Assembly (NCBI RefSeq): GCF_041222825.1
Contig: NZ_CP139482.1
Location: 3,849,501 to 3,913,500 of the forward strand
Length of the DNA: 64,000 nucleotides
Reading direction: 5' to 3'
Origin: Candidatus Thalassolituus haligoni
GTDB lineage: Bacteria; Pseudomonadota; Gammaproteobacteria; Pseudomonadales; Oceanobacteraceae
Shown here: piece after piece, positions 18,541-28,422 of the stretch
How positions within the stretch are numbered: the stretch's first letter is position 1
How the letters are laid out: each line of letters opens with the position of its first letter
Program-made: the position numbers and the translations under genes
The notes under the pieces: generated by a model
The model's input: only the letters and a program-made list of their open reading frames with translations
Database searches by the model: none
Told to the model about the DNA's origin: nothing

Positions 18541-19011
18541 TCAGACTCCGCCGTTACGACCAGCCTGACAAAGTCGCGCAAGCATATCAATTAAAAGGTC
18601 TTTTTCACCCGGTTCAAGCAGCGACTCCAGCCCTTGTTCATGTTCTCGCACCCGGTTTTCAATCGTCTGATAAAACGTTTCACCGTGTTCGGTCAGATAG
18701 AGTGCGTAGGAACGACGATCATTCAGCGATGGACGGCGCTCCACCAGATCCATTTTCTCCAGCTTGTCGACGGCGGCGACCATCGCCGAGCGGTCGTTGC
18801 CTAATGCCTGGGCAATGGCTGTCTGGGTGCGACCAGGATTACGGCTCACCAGTACCAATACGCCAAACAATCCCGGACTGATACCAAGATCCGTACAGGC
18901 TTCGGCAAAGCGGTTAAAAAACACCAGTTGGGTGCGACGTAAACGATAGCCAATCAGGTCGTGCAAAATACCAAAATCGAGGGAGTCGGACGATAAATCA
19001 GAAGTTGCCAT
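18541..19011 (-). CDS. MarR-family transcriptional regulator
   Basis: Small winged-helix repressor-type protein, 156 residues. The DNA-recognition region Q-T-A-I-A-Q-A-L-G-N-D-R-S-A-M-V and wing D-L-V-E-R-R-P-S-L-N-D-R-R-S are typical of MarR. An inverted repeat at 19108-19133, 97 bp before its start, is a likely autoregulatory operator. MarR proteins such as FerR, HcaR and CouR control hydroxycinnamate genes through CoA thioesters; the feruloyl-CoA synthase operon starts 1.5 kb away, so that is the favoured role. The GNAT-nitrilase pair downstream could be another target. Confidence 0.85.
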   Translation of the reverse strand: MATSDLSSDSLDFGILHDLIGYRLRRTQLVFFNRFAEACTDLGISPGLFGVLVLVSRNPGRTQTAIAQALGNDRSAMVAAVDKLEKMDLVERRPSLNDRRSYALYLTEHGETFYQTIENRVREHEQGLESLLEPGEKDLLIDMLARLCQAGRNGGV

Positions 19012-19107
19012 GAGATGCCTGGGGTCTGAACAGCCACTGTGCTGCGTATTAATAAGTCATATCTGGCGGGCAGTATAACAAAAAAGTGTTTGTTTTCCGG
19101 GCAATTG

Positions 19108-19133
19108 TTGTTTGTTAAACAGTTATCAAACAA
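19108..19133. promoter_or_regulatory. Inverted repeat, probable MarR operator
   Basis: Arms TTGTTTGTTAA and TTATCAAACAA, complementary at 10 of 11 positions, separated by ACAG. A/T-rich and upstream of the marR-like gene, as expected for a MarR dimer site. Confidence 0.55.
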
Positions 19134-19158
19134 CGGTTTAACACGCGCAATCAAACGA

Positions 19159-19185
19159 CCTGCCACAGACGACGTCTCTGGCAGG
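19159..19185 (-). terminator. Probable terminator of the dctP-like gene
   Basis: Stem CCTGCCAcAGA / TCTcTGGCAGG with a 5-nt loop, 18 bp after the dctP stop. On the minus strand only a weak T-rich stretch follows. Confidence 0.5.
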
Positions 19186-19202
19186 CCAGTAAGGTGAACC
19201 GG

Positions 19203-20255
19203 TCAGGAACCGGTTTTTTTCTGATATTTGGTGATCAAGGCGTTGGCCTTGTCGTACAGCGCCTGACCATTAGCACCTTCTTCGGTCATATCGCCAATCC
19301 AGGCATCCGTTACTGGCTGCATCATCTGCTTCCAATGGTCTGCCTCAGCGGCTGGCAAGGTGTAGAAATGATTGCCACCCTTGGCGGTAATGTCATAGCC
19401 GTGCTGTTCCGACTGATCAAACAAATAACCAATATGACGCGCCAGTTCAATACCGGAGTTGTTGTCGATGACCTTTTTCAGATCAGCTGGCAGTTGTTCG
19501 TAGGCCTGTTTGTTCATGCTGAACAGGAAGAACTGGGTATACAGGCCACGATCCCCTTTAACCAGGGTGTGATTGTTGGTCAGCTGGTTGATCTTCATCG
19601 GTGCAACCACTTCAAACGGCAGTGCAGCCACATCCAGAATTCCCTTGGCCAGGGCACTGGACATCTGGGTCACCGGCATGAATACAGGGGCAGAACCCAT
19701 AATACCAAAGGCTTCAGCCATGGCTTTGTTGGGGGCACGCAGCTTCAGGTCTTTCAGGTCTGCAGCAACCTTGATCATGTCACCCCGAGAATGCAGAGAA
19801 CCCGGCGCGTGGGTGTGCAGGGCCAGTACATGCACATCACTCAGCTCTTCCTGCATCTCTTCTTCGGCGTATTGTTGTAACGCCATACTGGTGGCTTCGG
19901 CACTGGCAGCCATGAATGGCAGCTCAAAAGCACCGGCTTTCGGGAAGCGGCCAGGGGTATAACCACCCACCGTCCAGGAAATATCAACAACTCCCTTACG
20001 GGCCTGGTCAAACAACTGTGGTGGCTTGCCGCCCAGCTGCATGGCCGGGAAGACGTCGATCTTGATACGCCCACCCGATTCCTTCATTACCTTGTCAGCC
20101 CATGGCTGCAGGAAGTCTTTGTGGGCCATCGCCATCGGCGGCAGAAAGTGGTGCAATTTGAACGTATATTCGGGTTCAGCGGCCTGAGCACTCAGAGCAG
20201 TCGTCAAGCTGCCCAAAGTCACGCCCAGCGTGATCAGCAGGTTTTTAATCTTCAT
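19203..20255 (-). CDS. TRAP transporter substrate-binding protein (DctP family)
   Basis: Periplasmic receptor of a TRAP importer, 350 residues, with a signal peptide ending near A-Q-A-A. Family landmarks are the ligand-binding arginine region L-K-D-L-K-L-R-A-P-N and the following hinge segment. No DctQ or DctM gene adjoins it, so it is an orphan receptor or works with a membrane pair elsewhere. It is divergent from the crotonase-SDR-ACD-Fcs operon across 314 bp, which suggests hydroxycinnamate or related acid uptake. Ligand inferred from context. Confidence 0.87.
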   Translation of the reverse strand: MKIKNLLITLGVTLGSLTTALSAQAAEPEYTFKLHHFLPPMAMAHKDFLQPWADKVMKESGGRIKIDVFPAMQLGGKPPQLFDQARKGVVDISWTVGGYTPGRFPKAGAFELPFMAASAEATSMALQQYAEEEMQEELSDVHVLALHTHAPGSLHSRGDMIKVAADLKDLKLRAPNKAMAEAFGIMGSAPVFMPVTQMSSALAKGILDVAALPFEVVAPMKINQLTNNHTLVKGDRGLYTQFFLFSMNKQAYEQLPADLKKVIDNNSGIELARHIGYLFDQSEQHGYDITAKGGNHFYTLPAAEADHWKQMMQPVTDAWIGDMTEEGANGQALYDKANALITKYQKKTGS

Positions 20256-20569
20256 TATTATTCACACCTTGTTATTTTTATCGATTATTGAAGGGCATCA
20301 ATCGGATCGTGACGTATCCGAATTGACTCTTGCGATGCCGCTCGTGAACGAGTGTGTCCCGGCTAATTGTTTATGTCAACAACAGTTTAAAGCACATCAA
20401 TAGACATTGATCGAACTGTCGCGAGCTGTCCTCCTGGCCTCTCCCGTGCAAAGAATGGAGTTATTGGTTGCAAACTGTTGTACTCATAAACTATATTTGA
20501 AAACAACAAATATCCGGATGACTGATTTCAGCGGATAACCAACAAGAACAAAGCCGACGAGGCCCGCTC
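20256..20569. other. Divergent promoter region between dctP and the fcs operon
   Basis: 314 bp with A/T-rich stretches and one clean inverted repeat (20493-20513). A second motif near 20365 (ATTGTTTATG, then CAACAGTTT) resembles half-sites of the MarR operator candidate at 19108. No ORF. Confidence 0.5.
20493..20513. promoter_or_regulatory. Inverted repeat upstream of the fcs operon
   Basis: Perfect 7-bp arms ATATTTG and CAAATAT with a 7-nt A-rich centre, 57 bp before the crotonase start. Candidate operator for the nearby MarR protein. Confidence 0.45.
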
Positions 20570-21334
20570 ATGAGCAACTACCAACACCTGACATTCAGTG
20601 TAGACAATAGTATTGGCCACCTGACCCTGAATCGTCCCAACAAGAAAAACGCCATCAACGACGCCCTGTGCCTGGAGATCGAACAGGTCTTTATCAACAT
20701 GCCCAAGGACGTCAGCGTTATCCTCTTTTCTGGTAATGGCCCTGAATTCTGCTCCGGCCTGGATCTGTCCGAACACACCGCCCGCGAGCCATTCGAAGTG
20801 GTGGTGCATTCCCGTATGTGGCACCGGGTATTCAGCCACATCAGCAACAGTGGTATCCCGATTGTTGCCGCCCTGCACGGTGCCGTGATTGGTGGTGGCC
20901 TGGAACTGGCCATCTGCGCTCATGTCCGGGTATCCGATGAAACCACCTTCTATCGTCTGCCAGAAGGTCGCCACGGTATTTTTGTCGGTGGTGGTGCCTC
21001 CGTGCGCGTCGCGCAAACCATTGGTCATGGCCGCATGACAGAAATGATGCTGACAGGCCGCACGCTGAATGCCGCAGACGGCGAACGTCTGGGCCTGGCG
21101 CACTACGTTGTGCCCAAGGGTACGGCGATGGAAAAAGCCCAGGAGCTGGCAGAAACCATTGCCACCAACTCACGCCTGTCCAACTGGGCCATGGCCTCCG
21201 GTCTTGCCCGTATCAACAACATGGCCAGCGACGACGGCCTGTTCACCGAATCCCTGCTGACCGGTATTACCCAGACCAGTGGTGAGGTCAAGGAACGTAT
21301 CGACGCCTTCCTCAACCGTAAAAAATCATCCTGA
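20570..21334 (+). CDS. Enoyl-CoA hydratase/isomerase (crotonase) family protein
   Basis: CoA-thioester enzyme, 254 residues. It has the crotonase oxyanion-hole segments: F-C-S-G-L-D-L near residue 62 and A-V-I-G-G-G-L-E near residue 105. It opens an apparent four-gene operon ending in feruloyl-CoA synthase, so it probably hydrates a hydroxycinnamoyl-CoA. It may be a beta-oxidation hydratase or a hydratase-lyase; the sequence does not settle this. SDR and acyl-CoA dehydrogenase partners favour a beta-oxidation-like route. Confidence 0.88.
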   Translation: MSNYQHLTFSVDNSIGHLTLNRPNKKNAINDALCLEIEQVFINMPKDVSVILFSGNGPEFCSGLDLSEHTAREPFEVVVHSRMWHRVFSHISNSGIPIVAALHGAVIGGGLELAICAHVRVSDETTFYRLPEGRHGIFVGGGASVRVAQTIGHGRMTEMMLTGRTLNAADGERLGLAHYVVPKGTAMEKAQELAETIATNSRLSNWAMASGLARINNMASDDGLFTESLLTGITQTSGEVKERIDAFLNRKKSS

Positions 21335-21455
21335 CAGGTTGGTATGGCACTCATCCAGGTGGATTCAAAGCCGCCCATGAGTGCCCTGCCCAAACCCATC
21401 ACAGGATCCGCAACAACCGCTGGACCCGAAGCAATCGCTGGAGAAGGAGCGTTAT

Positions 21456-22235
21456 ATGAATCTTGCCAATAAACATTGTCTGGTAACCGGTGCCGGTTCT
21501 GGCCTGGGTGAAGCGGTTGCCCGCCGCCTGTTGAGCCAGGGTGCCCGCATAACACTGGTCGACATTAATACCGAAGCAGGCACCCGACTGGTGGCCCAAC
21601 TGGAACAGGACTACCCGAACAGCAGCCTGTTCTGCACCTGTGACATTACCGATGAAGCATCGGTCAGCAGCGCCATCAACCAGGGAACCGACACCTTTGG
21701 CAGCCTCTACGGGCTGGTCAACTGCGCCGGAATTCCGGGAGCTGAACGGGTGATTGGCCGTGAAGGCCCGCACCGTCTTTCCTCCTTTGAACGCGCCTTG
21801 AAGGTCAACCTGCTCGGCACCTTCAACATGATTCGCCTGTGTGCCGACCAGATGCAGCACAACGAACCGGAATCGACCGGTGAGCGTGGCGTTATCATCA
21901 ATACCGCCTCCGTCGCAGCTTTTGATGGCCAGATTGGCCAGGCCGGTTATTCCGCCTCCAAGGCGGGTGTGGTCGCCATGACCCTGCCGATTGCCCGAGA
22001 GCTGGCCCGTTTTGGCATTCGAGTGATGACCATTGCTCCAGGCCTGTTCAAGACCCCGATGATGGCCGTACTGCCAGAAGAAGTGCAGCAATCGCTCGGC
22101 GCTGCCGTGCCATTCCCGCCACGACTGGGTGAGCCGGACGAGTTTGCCCAACTGGTGCAGCAGATTTTTGAAAACTGCATGCTCAACGGCGAAACCATCC
22201 GCCTGGATGGCGCTATTCGCATGGCCGCAAAATAG
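21456..22235 (+). CDS. SDR-family 3-hydroxyacyl-CoA-type dehydrogenase
   Basis: NAD(P)-dependent short-chain dehydrogenase, 259 residues. Cofactor motif T-G-A-G-S-G-L-G is near the N-terminus and catalytic Y-x3-K is in Y-S-A-S-K-A-G. The pattern with [19 protein letters not shown] resembles type II 3-hydroxyacyl-CoA dehydrogenases. The start at 21456 follows AAGGAGC. It lies between the crotonase and acyl-CoA dehydrogenase genes, which fits oxidation of a 3-hydroxyacyl-CoA side chain. Confidence 0.88.
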   Translation: MNLANKHCLVTGAGSGLGEAVARRLLSQGARITLVDINTEAGTRLVAQLEQDYPNSSLFCTCDITDEASVSSAINQGTDTFGSLYGLVNCAGIPGAERVIGREGPHRLSSFERALKVNLLGTFNMIRLCADQMQHNEPESTGERGVIINTASVAAFDGQIGQAGYSASKAGVVAMTLPIARELARFGIRVMTIAPGLFKTPMMAVLPEEVQQSLGAAVPFPPRLGEPDEFAQLVQQIFENCMLNGETIRLDGAIRMAAK

Positions 22236-22245
22236 GAAGCATGCG

Positions 22246-24024
22246 ATGAGTGACTACATAGCTCCGCTAAAAGACATGCTGTTCGTACTCGATCTGGTAC
22301 GCCAGCAAACCGCGATGGATCAGGTTGAAGCCCTGGCCGAATTCACCCCGGACTTTGTTGCTGCGGTACTGGAAGAAGCAGCCAAGTTTGCCAGCGGTGC
22401 CCTGTCACCCCTGAACCAGATTGGCGACCAGCAAGGTTGTTCCTTTGACCAGGGCACAGTCACCACTGCGGCCGGCTGGAAAGAAGCCTACCAGCAGTTT
22501 TGTGACAATGGCTGGATGGGTCTGGCCATGCCCGAAGCCATTGGTGGCCAAGCGCTGCCCAAGAGTATCGCCCAGCCGGTCAATGAAATGTGGTTGTCGG
22601 CCAACCTGGCGTTTGTGATGTTCCACGCCCTGAACCAGGGTGGCAGCGAGATCCTGCTGCATTTTGGCACCGATGAGCAAAAGCAACGCTATCTTGAACC
22701 CTTGGCCAGTGGCCAGTGGACCATTGCCATGGCACTGACCGAACCCGGTGCCGGTTCCGACCTCGCCGCGACCACCACCAGGGCCACGCCCGTGGGTGAC
22801 GGCAGCTATCGCATCAAGGGCCAGAAGATCTTTATCACCTACGGTGAGCACGACATGGCCGAAAACATCGTCCATCTGGTGCTGGCGCGCACGCCAGATG
22901 CTCCGGCCGGCAGCCGTGGCATCTCACTGTTTGCCGTCCCAAAATATCGCATTGCCACCGACGGCTCACTGGGGGCCAGCAACGATGTGGTCTGCAGTGG
23001 CATTGAACACAAAATGGGCCTGCACGGCAGCCCGACCTGTTCGATGAGCTATGGCGACAACGACGACTGCATTGGCGAGCTGATCGGTGCCGAGAACAAG
23101 GGTCTGATGGCGATGTTCGTACTGATGAACGAAGCTCGCCTGAGCACCGGTATGCAAGGGGTAGGCTTTGGTGAACAAAGTTATCAGCACTCCTTGCGCT
23201 ACGCCCAGGAACGTACCCAGGGCAGCCACTTCCAGAGCGGCGCACGGGTCACTATCAGCCAGCATCCCGATGTGCAGCGCATGTTGCTCTCCATGCACAG
23301 TCAAACCATGGGACTGCGGGCATTGGGCTATCTGATTGCGGCCTGGATCGACCTTTCGGAACACAGCGAGGACGACCACCAGCGGCAGCAACTGCGAGAA
23401 CGGATTGCCTTGCTCACACCGGTCTTCAAGGCCTTCAGTACGGAACAAGGCAACCAGATGAGCTACACCTGCATTCAGGTGTTTGGCGGCATGGGGTTTG
23501 TCGAAGAAACCGGGGTTTCCCAGTTTATGCGCGACGCCCGCATCATCACCATTTACGAAGGCACCACCGGTATTCAGGCACGGGATCTGGTGTTCCGCAA
23601 GGTTCTCGGAGACCAGGGCGTAGCACTGCAACACCTGCTGCGAGACATCAACCAGGATGCCGATCGCCTGGCAGCCCCTCTGAGTCAACTGCAAGCCAGC
23701 CTGATTCGCGCAGGTGCAGCGATTCATGGCCAGTTACGCACGCTGTTGGAGATGGCCGCCAAAGAAAGCGACCAAACCCGACTGCACGCTGGATCGGTGC
23801 CGCTACTGGAAGCGCTGGGCTTGCTCTGTGTTGGCTGGCAGTTGGCCTTGTTGGCCAATCAGGCCCATACACGGGGTGACAGCGATGCGGCTTATCACAG
23901 CAATATGATTGCCCTCGCACGTTTCTACTTTGCCCATGAAATGCCGCGTATTCACGCACTGATGAGCACCGTAGCCAATGCCGATGACGGCTTGAAAGAC
24001 TTTGACTTTACTGCTGCCGGGTAA
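22246..24024 (+). CDS. Acyl-CoA dehydrogenase (long, C-terminally extended type)
   Basis: FAD-dependent acyl-CoA dehydrogenase, 592 residues, the size of the DmdC/FadE5-like group with an extra C-terminal domain. FAD/substrate motifs include M-A-L-T-E-P-G-A-G-S-D-L and the late Q-V-F-G-G-M-G-F-V-E-E-T-G. The likely catalytic glutamate is in I-Y-E-G-T-T-G-I-Q. It starts 10 bp after the SDR stop behind AGGAAGC. It probably introduces or removes the side-chain double bond of phenylpropanoyl-CoA substrates activated by the adjacent ligase; it could also serve methylmercaptopropionyl-CoA, but no other DMSP genes are near. Confidence 0.88.
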   Translation: MSDYIAPLKDMLFVLDLVRQQTAMDQVEALAEFTPDFVAAVLEEAAKFASGALSPLNQIGDQQGCSFDQGTVTTAAGWKEAYQQFCDNGWMGLAMPEAIGGQALPKSIAQPVNEMWLSANLAFVMFHALNQGGSEILLHFGTDEQKQRYLEPLASGQWTIAMALTEPGAGSDLAATTTRATPVGDGSYRIKGQKIFITYGEHDMAENIVHLVLARTPDAPAGSRGISLFAVPKYRIATDGSLGASNDVVCSGIEHKMGLHGSPTCSMSYGDNDDCIGELIGAENKGLMAMFVLMNEARLSTGMQGVGFGEQSYQHSLRYAQERTQGSHFQSGARVTISQHPDVQRMLLSMHSQTMGLRALGYLIAAWIDLSEHSEDDHQRQQLRERIALLTPVFKAFSTEQGNQMSYTCIQVFGGMGFVEETGVSQFMRDARIITIYEGTTGIQARDLVFRKVLGDQGVALQHLLRDINQDADRLAAPLSQLQASLIRAGAAIHGQLRTLLEMAAKESDQTRLHAGSVPLLEALGLLCVGWQLALLANQAHTRGDSDAAYHSNMIALARFYFAHEMPRIHALMSTVANADDGLKDFDFTAAG

Positions 24025-24106
24025 CCCCCGACAGCGGTCGTAACAACCGAATAAAAACTCACAAACGATGCGAACAACCATAAAAAGTGCATCAGGGAGC
24101 CTCAAC

Positions 24107-25981
24107 ATGCTTGCCGATTTCCATCCTGTCCATGTAGTGAATCATCCTGTCGACGTTGAACAGCGCGAGGATGGCAGCCGCGTTATCCGCTCGATCGGCG
24201 AACTGTGTGACTACCCGGAGCGCATCACCGACCGACTCGATCACTGGGCCGAGCACACGCCGGATCAGCTGTTTGTCTGCCAGCGCCCGCTGTCCGGCGC
24301 AGATCATAACCATTGGCAAACCCTCAGCTATGCCGAAACCCGTACGCAAGTACGTGCCATCGCCCAATGGCTGCTGGATTTACGCATCGATGGGGAACCC
24401 CTGAGCCAGGAACGACCGATTATCATCCTGTCTGGCAACAGCAGCGAACACCTGTTGCTGGCGCTGGCGGCCATGTACGTTGGTATTCCATACGCGCCCA
24501 TTTCCACCGCCTACTCCACGATTTCTACCGACTTCGGCAAGCTGCGCCACATTGTCGACGTACTGACGCCCGGACTGGTGTTTGTCGACAATCTCGGGCC
24601 TTATCGTGATGCCATCGACGCCGTCCTGCCTGGTTTGCCGGTGGTGTCGGTGATTTCCGAACACAGCACCGATAACCTGCAAGGTCAACTGACCGCGTTT
24701 GAAACGCTGCAAAGCACCGCTGCGACCAGCGCCGTTGATCAGGCCAACCAGACGGTCACCGCCAGCAGCATCGCCAAATTCCTCTTTACCTCCGGCTCCA
24801 CCGGCATGCCCAAGGGCGTAATCAACACCCAGAAAATGCTCTGCTCCAACCAGGCCATGCTGGCCAGCGTCCTGGCCTTTGTACAGCAGCAACCACCGGT
24901 CGTGGTCGACTGGCTACCGTGGAACCATACCTTTGGGGGCAACCATAACGTTGGCCTGGTGCTGTTTAACGGCGGTTCGCTCTATATCGATCAGGGCAAA
25001 CCCGTTCCCAAGGCCATGCCCATCACACTGGACAACCTGCGCGACATTTCCCCGACCGTCTATTTCAACGTCCCCAAGGGGTTTGAATTACTGGCGCAAG
25101 CACTGAAGGAAAACCCCGACGTTGCCGCCAATTTTTACCGCAACCTGAACGTGATGTACTTTGCCGGTGCCGGTCTGGCCCAGCATGTATGGGACTCTCT
25201 GGATGCGCTGGCGATACAGTACACCGGCAAAAAAGTACCGATGCTGACCGGCCTGGGTTCTACCGAAACCGGCCCGGCAGCCTTGTTTGCATCCATTGAA
25301 GAATGTGCATCCGGCGTGGTCGGCGTACCGGCTCCAGGCACCGAAATCAAACTGGTGCCCAACGGTGGCAAACTGGAAGCCCGTATCCGTGGCCTCAGCA
25401 TTACACCGGGATACTGGCGTGATGCCGACAAAACCGCCAAGGCCTATGACGAAGAAGGCTTCTATTGCCTCGGTGATGCCTTGAAGTTTATTGATGAAAA
25501 GCAGCCCAATCGCGGCTTTTACTTCGACGGCCGGGTATCGGAAGACTTCAAACTGGATACCGGCACCTGGGTCAGCGTTGGCACCCTGCGGCCATTTGTG
25601 ATCCACCATTGCGCGCCCTACGTGCAGGATCTGGTGGTGGCGGGTCGCGACCGTGGCTATATTTCGGTTCTGGTGTTCCCCGACCTGGCTCAACTGCACA
25701 AGCTGACCGAACTGCCAGCCGATGCCAGTGCCAGCGAACTGGTATCGCATCCACGCACACGCGAGGTATTTGAACGCCTGCTCGGTGAAATGGCAGCCTC
25801 CTCAACCGGTAGCTCTACCCGTGTTCAGCGACTGGTGATTGAAGCCCGGCCACCGCAACTGGACGCCCACGAGATTACCGACAAAGGCTCTATCAACCAG
25901 AATGCGGTGTTGACCAATCGGGCCGACACCGTCGAAAAGTTGTATGCCGCCGAACCGGAAGCCGGGATTATTTGCCTGTAA
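24107..25981 (+). CDS. fcs: Feruloyl-CoA synthase (hydroxycinnamate-CoA ligase)
   Basis: AMP-forming ligase that activates ferulate or related hydroxycinnamates to CoA thioesters, 624 residues, normal for Fcs. The ATP loop is [10 protein letters not shown] at 228-237. The stretch [16 protein letters not shown] is a hallmark of feruloyl-CoA synthases. The C-terminus has the hinge-type [10 protein letters not shown]. The start at 24107 follows AGGGAG; an in-frame ATG at 24068 has no SD. It closes the crotonase-SDR-ACD operon and is followed by a bidirectional hairpin. Confidence 0.9.
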   Translation: MLADFHPVHVVNHPVDVEQREDGSRVIRSIGELCDYPERITDRLDHWAEHTPDQLFVCQRPLSGADHNHWQTLSYAETRTQVRAIAQWLLDLRIDGEPLSQERPIIILSGNSSEHLLLALAAMYVGIPYAPISTAYSTISTDFGKLRHIVDVLTPGLVFVDNLGPYRDAIDAVLPGLPVVSVISEHSTDNLQGQLTAFETLQSTAATSAVDQANQTVTASSIAKFLFTSGSTGMPKGVINTQKMLCSNQAMLASVLAFVQQQPPVVVDWLPWNHTFGGNHNVGLVLFNGGSLYIDQGKPVPKAMPITLDNLRDISPTVYFNVPKGFELLAQALKENPDVAANFYRNLNVMYFAGAGLAQHVWDSLDALAIQYTGKKVPMLTGLGSTETGPAALFASIEECASGVVGVPAPGTEIKLVPNGGKLEARIRGLSITPGYWRDADKTAKAYDEEGFYCLGDALKFIDEKQPNRGFYFDGRVSEDFKLDTGTWVSVGTLRPFVIHHCAPYVQDLVVAGRDRGYISVLVFPDLAQLHKLTELPADASASELVSHPRTREVFERLLGEMAASSTGSSTRVQRLVIEARPPQLDAHEITDKGSINQNAVLTNRADTVEKLYAAEPEAGIICL

Positions 25982-26024
25982 TCAATGGCTGTAATCAATG
26001 GCTTTTGCCAAGGCATTTTAGCAG

Positions 26025-26059
26025 GCGTTACATGGCGGGCACGATCCGTCATGTAACGC
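26025..26059. terminator. Bidirectional hairpin between fcs and the oxidoreductase gene
   Basis: Perfect 10-bp arms GCGTTACATG / CATGTAACGC, with an inner CGG/CCG pairing. It lies between convergent genes. Just upstream, a 13-bp GTAATCAATGGCT direct repeat starts at the fcs stop codon. No T-run follows. Confidence 0.6.
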
Positions 26060-26069
26060 AGGCATCAGC

Positions 26070-27122
26070 TTAAAACCCTTCCAGCACAATTTTCCCAACC
26101 GCCTGATGGCTCTCAAGATAAGCATGAGCACGTTTGAGATTGGCGGCATTGATCGTACCGTAATGCTCACCCAGCGTGGTTTTAAGCACACCGTCGTCAA
26201 CCAGACGGGCTACCTCGGTAAGTAACTCATGCTGCTTGTACATATCCCAGGTAGCAAACATCGAACGGGTAAACATCAGCTCCCAGTGCAGCGAAATGGA
26301 CTTGCGCTTGAGCTTCATAATATCGATTGGCCCTTGTGGATCATCGATCAGCGCCAGCTTGCCTTGTGGTGCCAGTACCTCGACCAGCTGATCAAAATGC
26401 TGATCGGTATGCGTCAGGCTAATCACATGAGTAACGCTGTCGATACCCACCGCCTGCAACTGCGGTAACAGCGGCTGGTGATGGTTAATCACATGGTCAG
26501 CCCCCAGTTCCTTCACCCAATGCTCGCTCTGTGGCCGCGAAGCCGTACCAATCACCGTCGCGCGAGTCAGCCGCGCGGCCAACTGGGTCAGAATCGATCC
26601 CACCCCACCCGCAGCCCCCATAATCAGGATAACCGGCGCTGGCGCAGCGGCATCCGCGTCACTGGCAACCGTCTCCGCAGATGGCAGCAACGGCGTAAAA
26701 CCCAGCCGGGCGAACAGCAGTTCCCAGGCGGTAATCGCCGTGAGAGGCATCGCCGCCGCTTCGACATTCCACAAGGTGGTTGGCCGGATGGCGACAATCC
26801 GTTCATCCACCAGCTGAAATTCGGCATTGGAACCCGAACGGGTAATATCCCCGGCGTACCACACCGCATCACCCACCTTGAACAACGTTACCTGGTCTCC
26901 AATTGCGACCACTTCGCCTACCGCATCCCACCCCAACACCTTGTACTGCCCGGCCTCGGCAGCAGCCGATGAGCGTACCTTGGTATCCACCGGGTTGACC
27001 GAAACCGCCTGCACTTTTACCAGCACATCGCGGCCCGTGGCAGTCGGCATGGGCAACTCGATATCAACCAGGGCGTCGGGTTCCTGAATGGCCCGGGGTT
27101 GCAAATAACCAACAGCTTTCAT
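26070..27122 (-). CDS. Zinc-type alcohol dehydrogenase-like / quinone oxidoreductase (MDR family)
   Basis: NADPH-dependent medium-chain reductase, 350 residues. The Rossmann motif is G-A-A-G-G-V-G-S near residue 175. The N-terminus reads MKAVGYLQPRAIQ, and structural zinc cysteines are absent, as in zinc-free quinone reductases (ZADH2/QorA-like). The ATG at 27122 follows AGAGAGGATCAGAC; the upstream extension was excluded. It is divergent from a LysR gene 140 bp away, the standard layout for a regulator and its electrophile-responsive target. Confidence 0.87.
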   Translation of the reverse strand: MKAVGYLQPRAIQEPDALVDIELPMPTATGRDVLVKVQAVSVNPVDTKVRSSAAAEAGQYKVLGWDAVGEVVAIGDQVTLFKVGDAVWYAGDITRSGSNAEFQLVDERIVAIRPTTLWNVEAAAMPLTAITAWELLFARLGFTPLLPSAETVASDADAAAPAPVILIMGAAGGVGSILTQLAARLTRATVIGTASRPQSEHWVKELGADHVINHHQPLLPQLQAVGIDSVTHVISLTHTDQHFDQLVEVLAPQGKLALIDDPQGPIDIMKLKRKSISLHWELMFTRSMFATWDMYKQHELLTEVARLVDDGVLKTTLGEHYGTINAANLKRAHAYLESHQAVGKIVLEGF

Positions 27123-27262
27123 GTCTGATCCTCTCTGATGTCTGCGAACAGATGCCGGTTGTTGCTGACGGTGGGCAGCGTACGGCGATGGCCTATTATT
27201 CCCAGCCAAACCCGTGCTATAAACGGGGCAATACCACACTCTTAGTCAAAAAATATTTGATA

Positions 27263-28294
27263 ATGAACACCAAAGACCTCGTCCTGTTTGTGCGTACCGC
27301 CGACAGCGGCAGCATCACCCGTGCCGCTGAACAGTTGGACATCACAACCGCCGCTGCCAGCGCCGCACTCAAACGACTGGAACAGCAGCTCAAGGTGCAA
27401 TTGTTTATCCGCTCAACGCGGCAATTACGCATCAGCGCCGAAGGCGAACGGTTTCTGGTGTATTGTCGCAAGGCACTGGCGGAGCTGGACGCCGGGCGGG
27501 CATCCATTCATGCGCTGGCTGGCAAGGTTGCCGGAGAACTGAGAATTTCCGCTCCGTCCGATATTGGCCGGAACCTGCTACCCAGGTGGATCGACGACAT
27601 CATGGAGCAACACCCGGACTTGTCCATCCACCTGCTGCTGGGTGATGCGGTAGCCGATTTTTATATGGACAGGATCAACCTCGCCATTCGTTACGGCAAT
27701 CAGCAGGATTCATCTTTGGTGGCGTTCAAACTGGCCACGATTGATCGGGTGGTGTGCGCCTCACCGGCCTATCTGCGCCGGTTTGGTACACCTCAGACAC
27801 CTGCCGACCTGCTGCAACACAATTGCCTGCTGTTTCAGCTCAACAACCGTACCCACGATGTCTGGGAATTTATTGCCGCGAAACCAACACCAGCCAATTC
27901 AACAACAGCCAATTCAACAACAGCCAATTCAACAACAGCCAATTCAACAACAGTAAAAAACAGCGCCACCACTGCGACAGAACACCACCACGAGCACCAC
28001 CACGAGCACCACCATGAACGTATTCGCGTACGCAGTAACCGCTGCGCCAACGACGGTGAAATGGTACGCCGCTGGGCACTGGCAGGCCGCGGCATCGCCT
28101 ACAAATCGCGGCTCGACATCAACGACGACCTGCGCACCGGACGCCTGGTGAGGATATTACCGCAATACCAATCCGACCCAATCGACCTCAACCTGGTCTC
28201 CCCTGGCCGTCAACAAATCACCCCCGCCGCCTTACTGTTACGGGATATCCTGCGACAAAAATTTGCCGAAGTGCTGGCACTCGAACAAGGCTGA
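27263..28294 (+). CDS. LysR-family regulator with a repeat-encoded His-rich insertion
   Basis: LysR-type regulator, 343 residues, some 45 longer than usual. HTH at about 1-60 (MNTKDLVLFVRTADSGSITR). The effector domain is interrupted after W-E-F-I-A-A-K-P by a low-complexity insertion. It consists of four A-N-S-T-T units from a 15-bp DNA repeat, then three H-H-H-E units from a 12-bp repeat. The normal fold resumes at N-D-G-E-M-V-R-R-W-A-L-A-G-R-G-I-A. The His block could bind metal or be a neutral loop expansion. It probably regulates the divergent oxidoreductase gene. Confidence 0.88.
   Translation: MNTKDLVLFVRTADSGSITRAAEQLDITTAAASAALKRLEQQLKVQLFIRSTRQLRISAEGERFLVYCRKALAELDAGRASIHALAGKVAGELRISAPSDIGRNLLPRWIDDIMEQHPDLSIHLLLGDAVADFYMDRINLAIRYGNQQDSSLVAFKLATIDRVVCASPAYLRRFGTPQTPADLLQHNCLLFQLNNRTHDVWEFIAAKPTPANSTTANSTTANSTTANSTTVKNSATTATEHHHEHHHEHHHERIRVRSNRCANDGEMVRRWALAGRGIAYKSRLDINDDLRTGRLVRILPQYQSDPIDLNLVSPGRQQITPAALLLRDILRQKFAEVLALEQG
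27891..27950 (+). repeat. 15-bp tandem repeat inside the LysR coding sequence
   Basis: Four perfect copies of CAGCCAATTCAACAA, in frame (15 = 5 codons), encoding repeated ANSTT. Copy changes keep the reading frame. Confidence 0.95.
27983..28018 (+). repeat. 12-bp tandem repeat encoding HHHE
   Basis: Three copies of CACCACCACGAG (third copy ends CATGAA), in frame, encoding HHHE three times. Confidence 0.95.
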
Positions 28295-28422
28295 ACCCAG
28301 ACACTCACTACAACACCCAGGTTGCTAGCGGATCACCCAACGCTAACCGGCTTGTCAGTTAACCCCGACAACCCCTCGCGACAGCTTGCCAAGGTATTCC
28401 ACGATCAGCTGCTTATAGTACT

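Noticed and set aside
27891..28018. Tandem repeats as a CRISPR array
   Set aside because: Units are adjacent without spacers and lie in frame inside a LysR gene.
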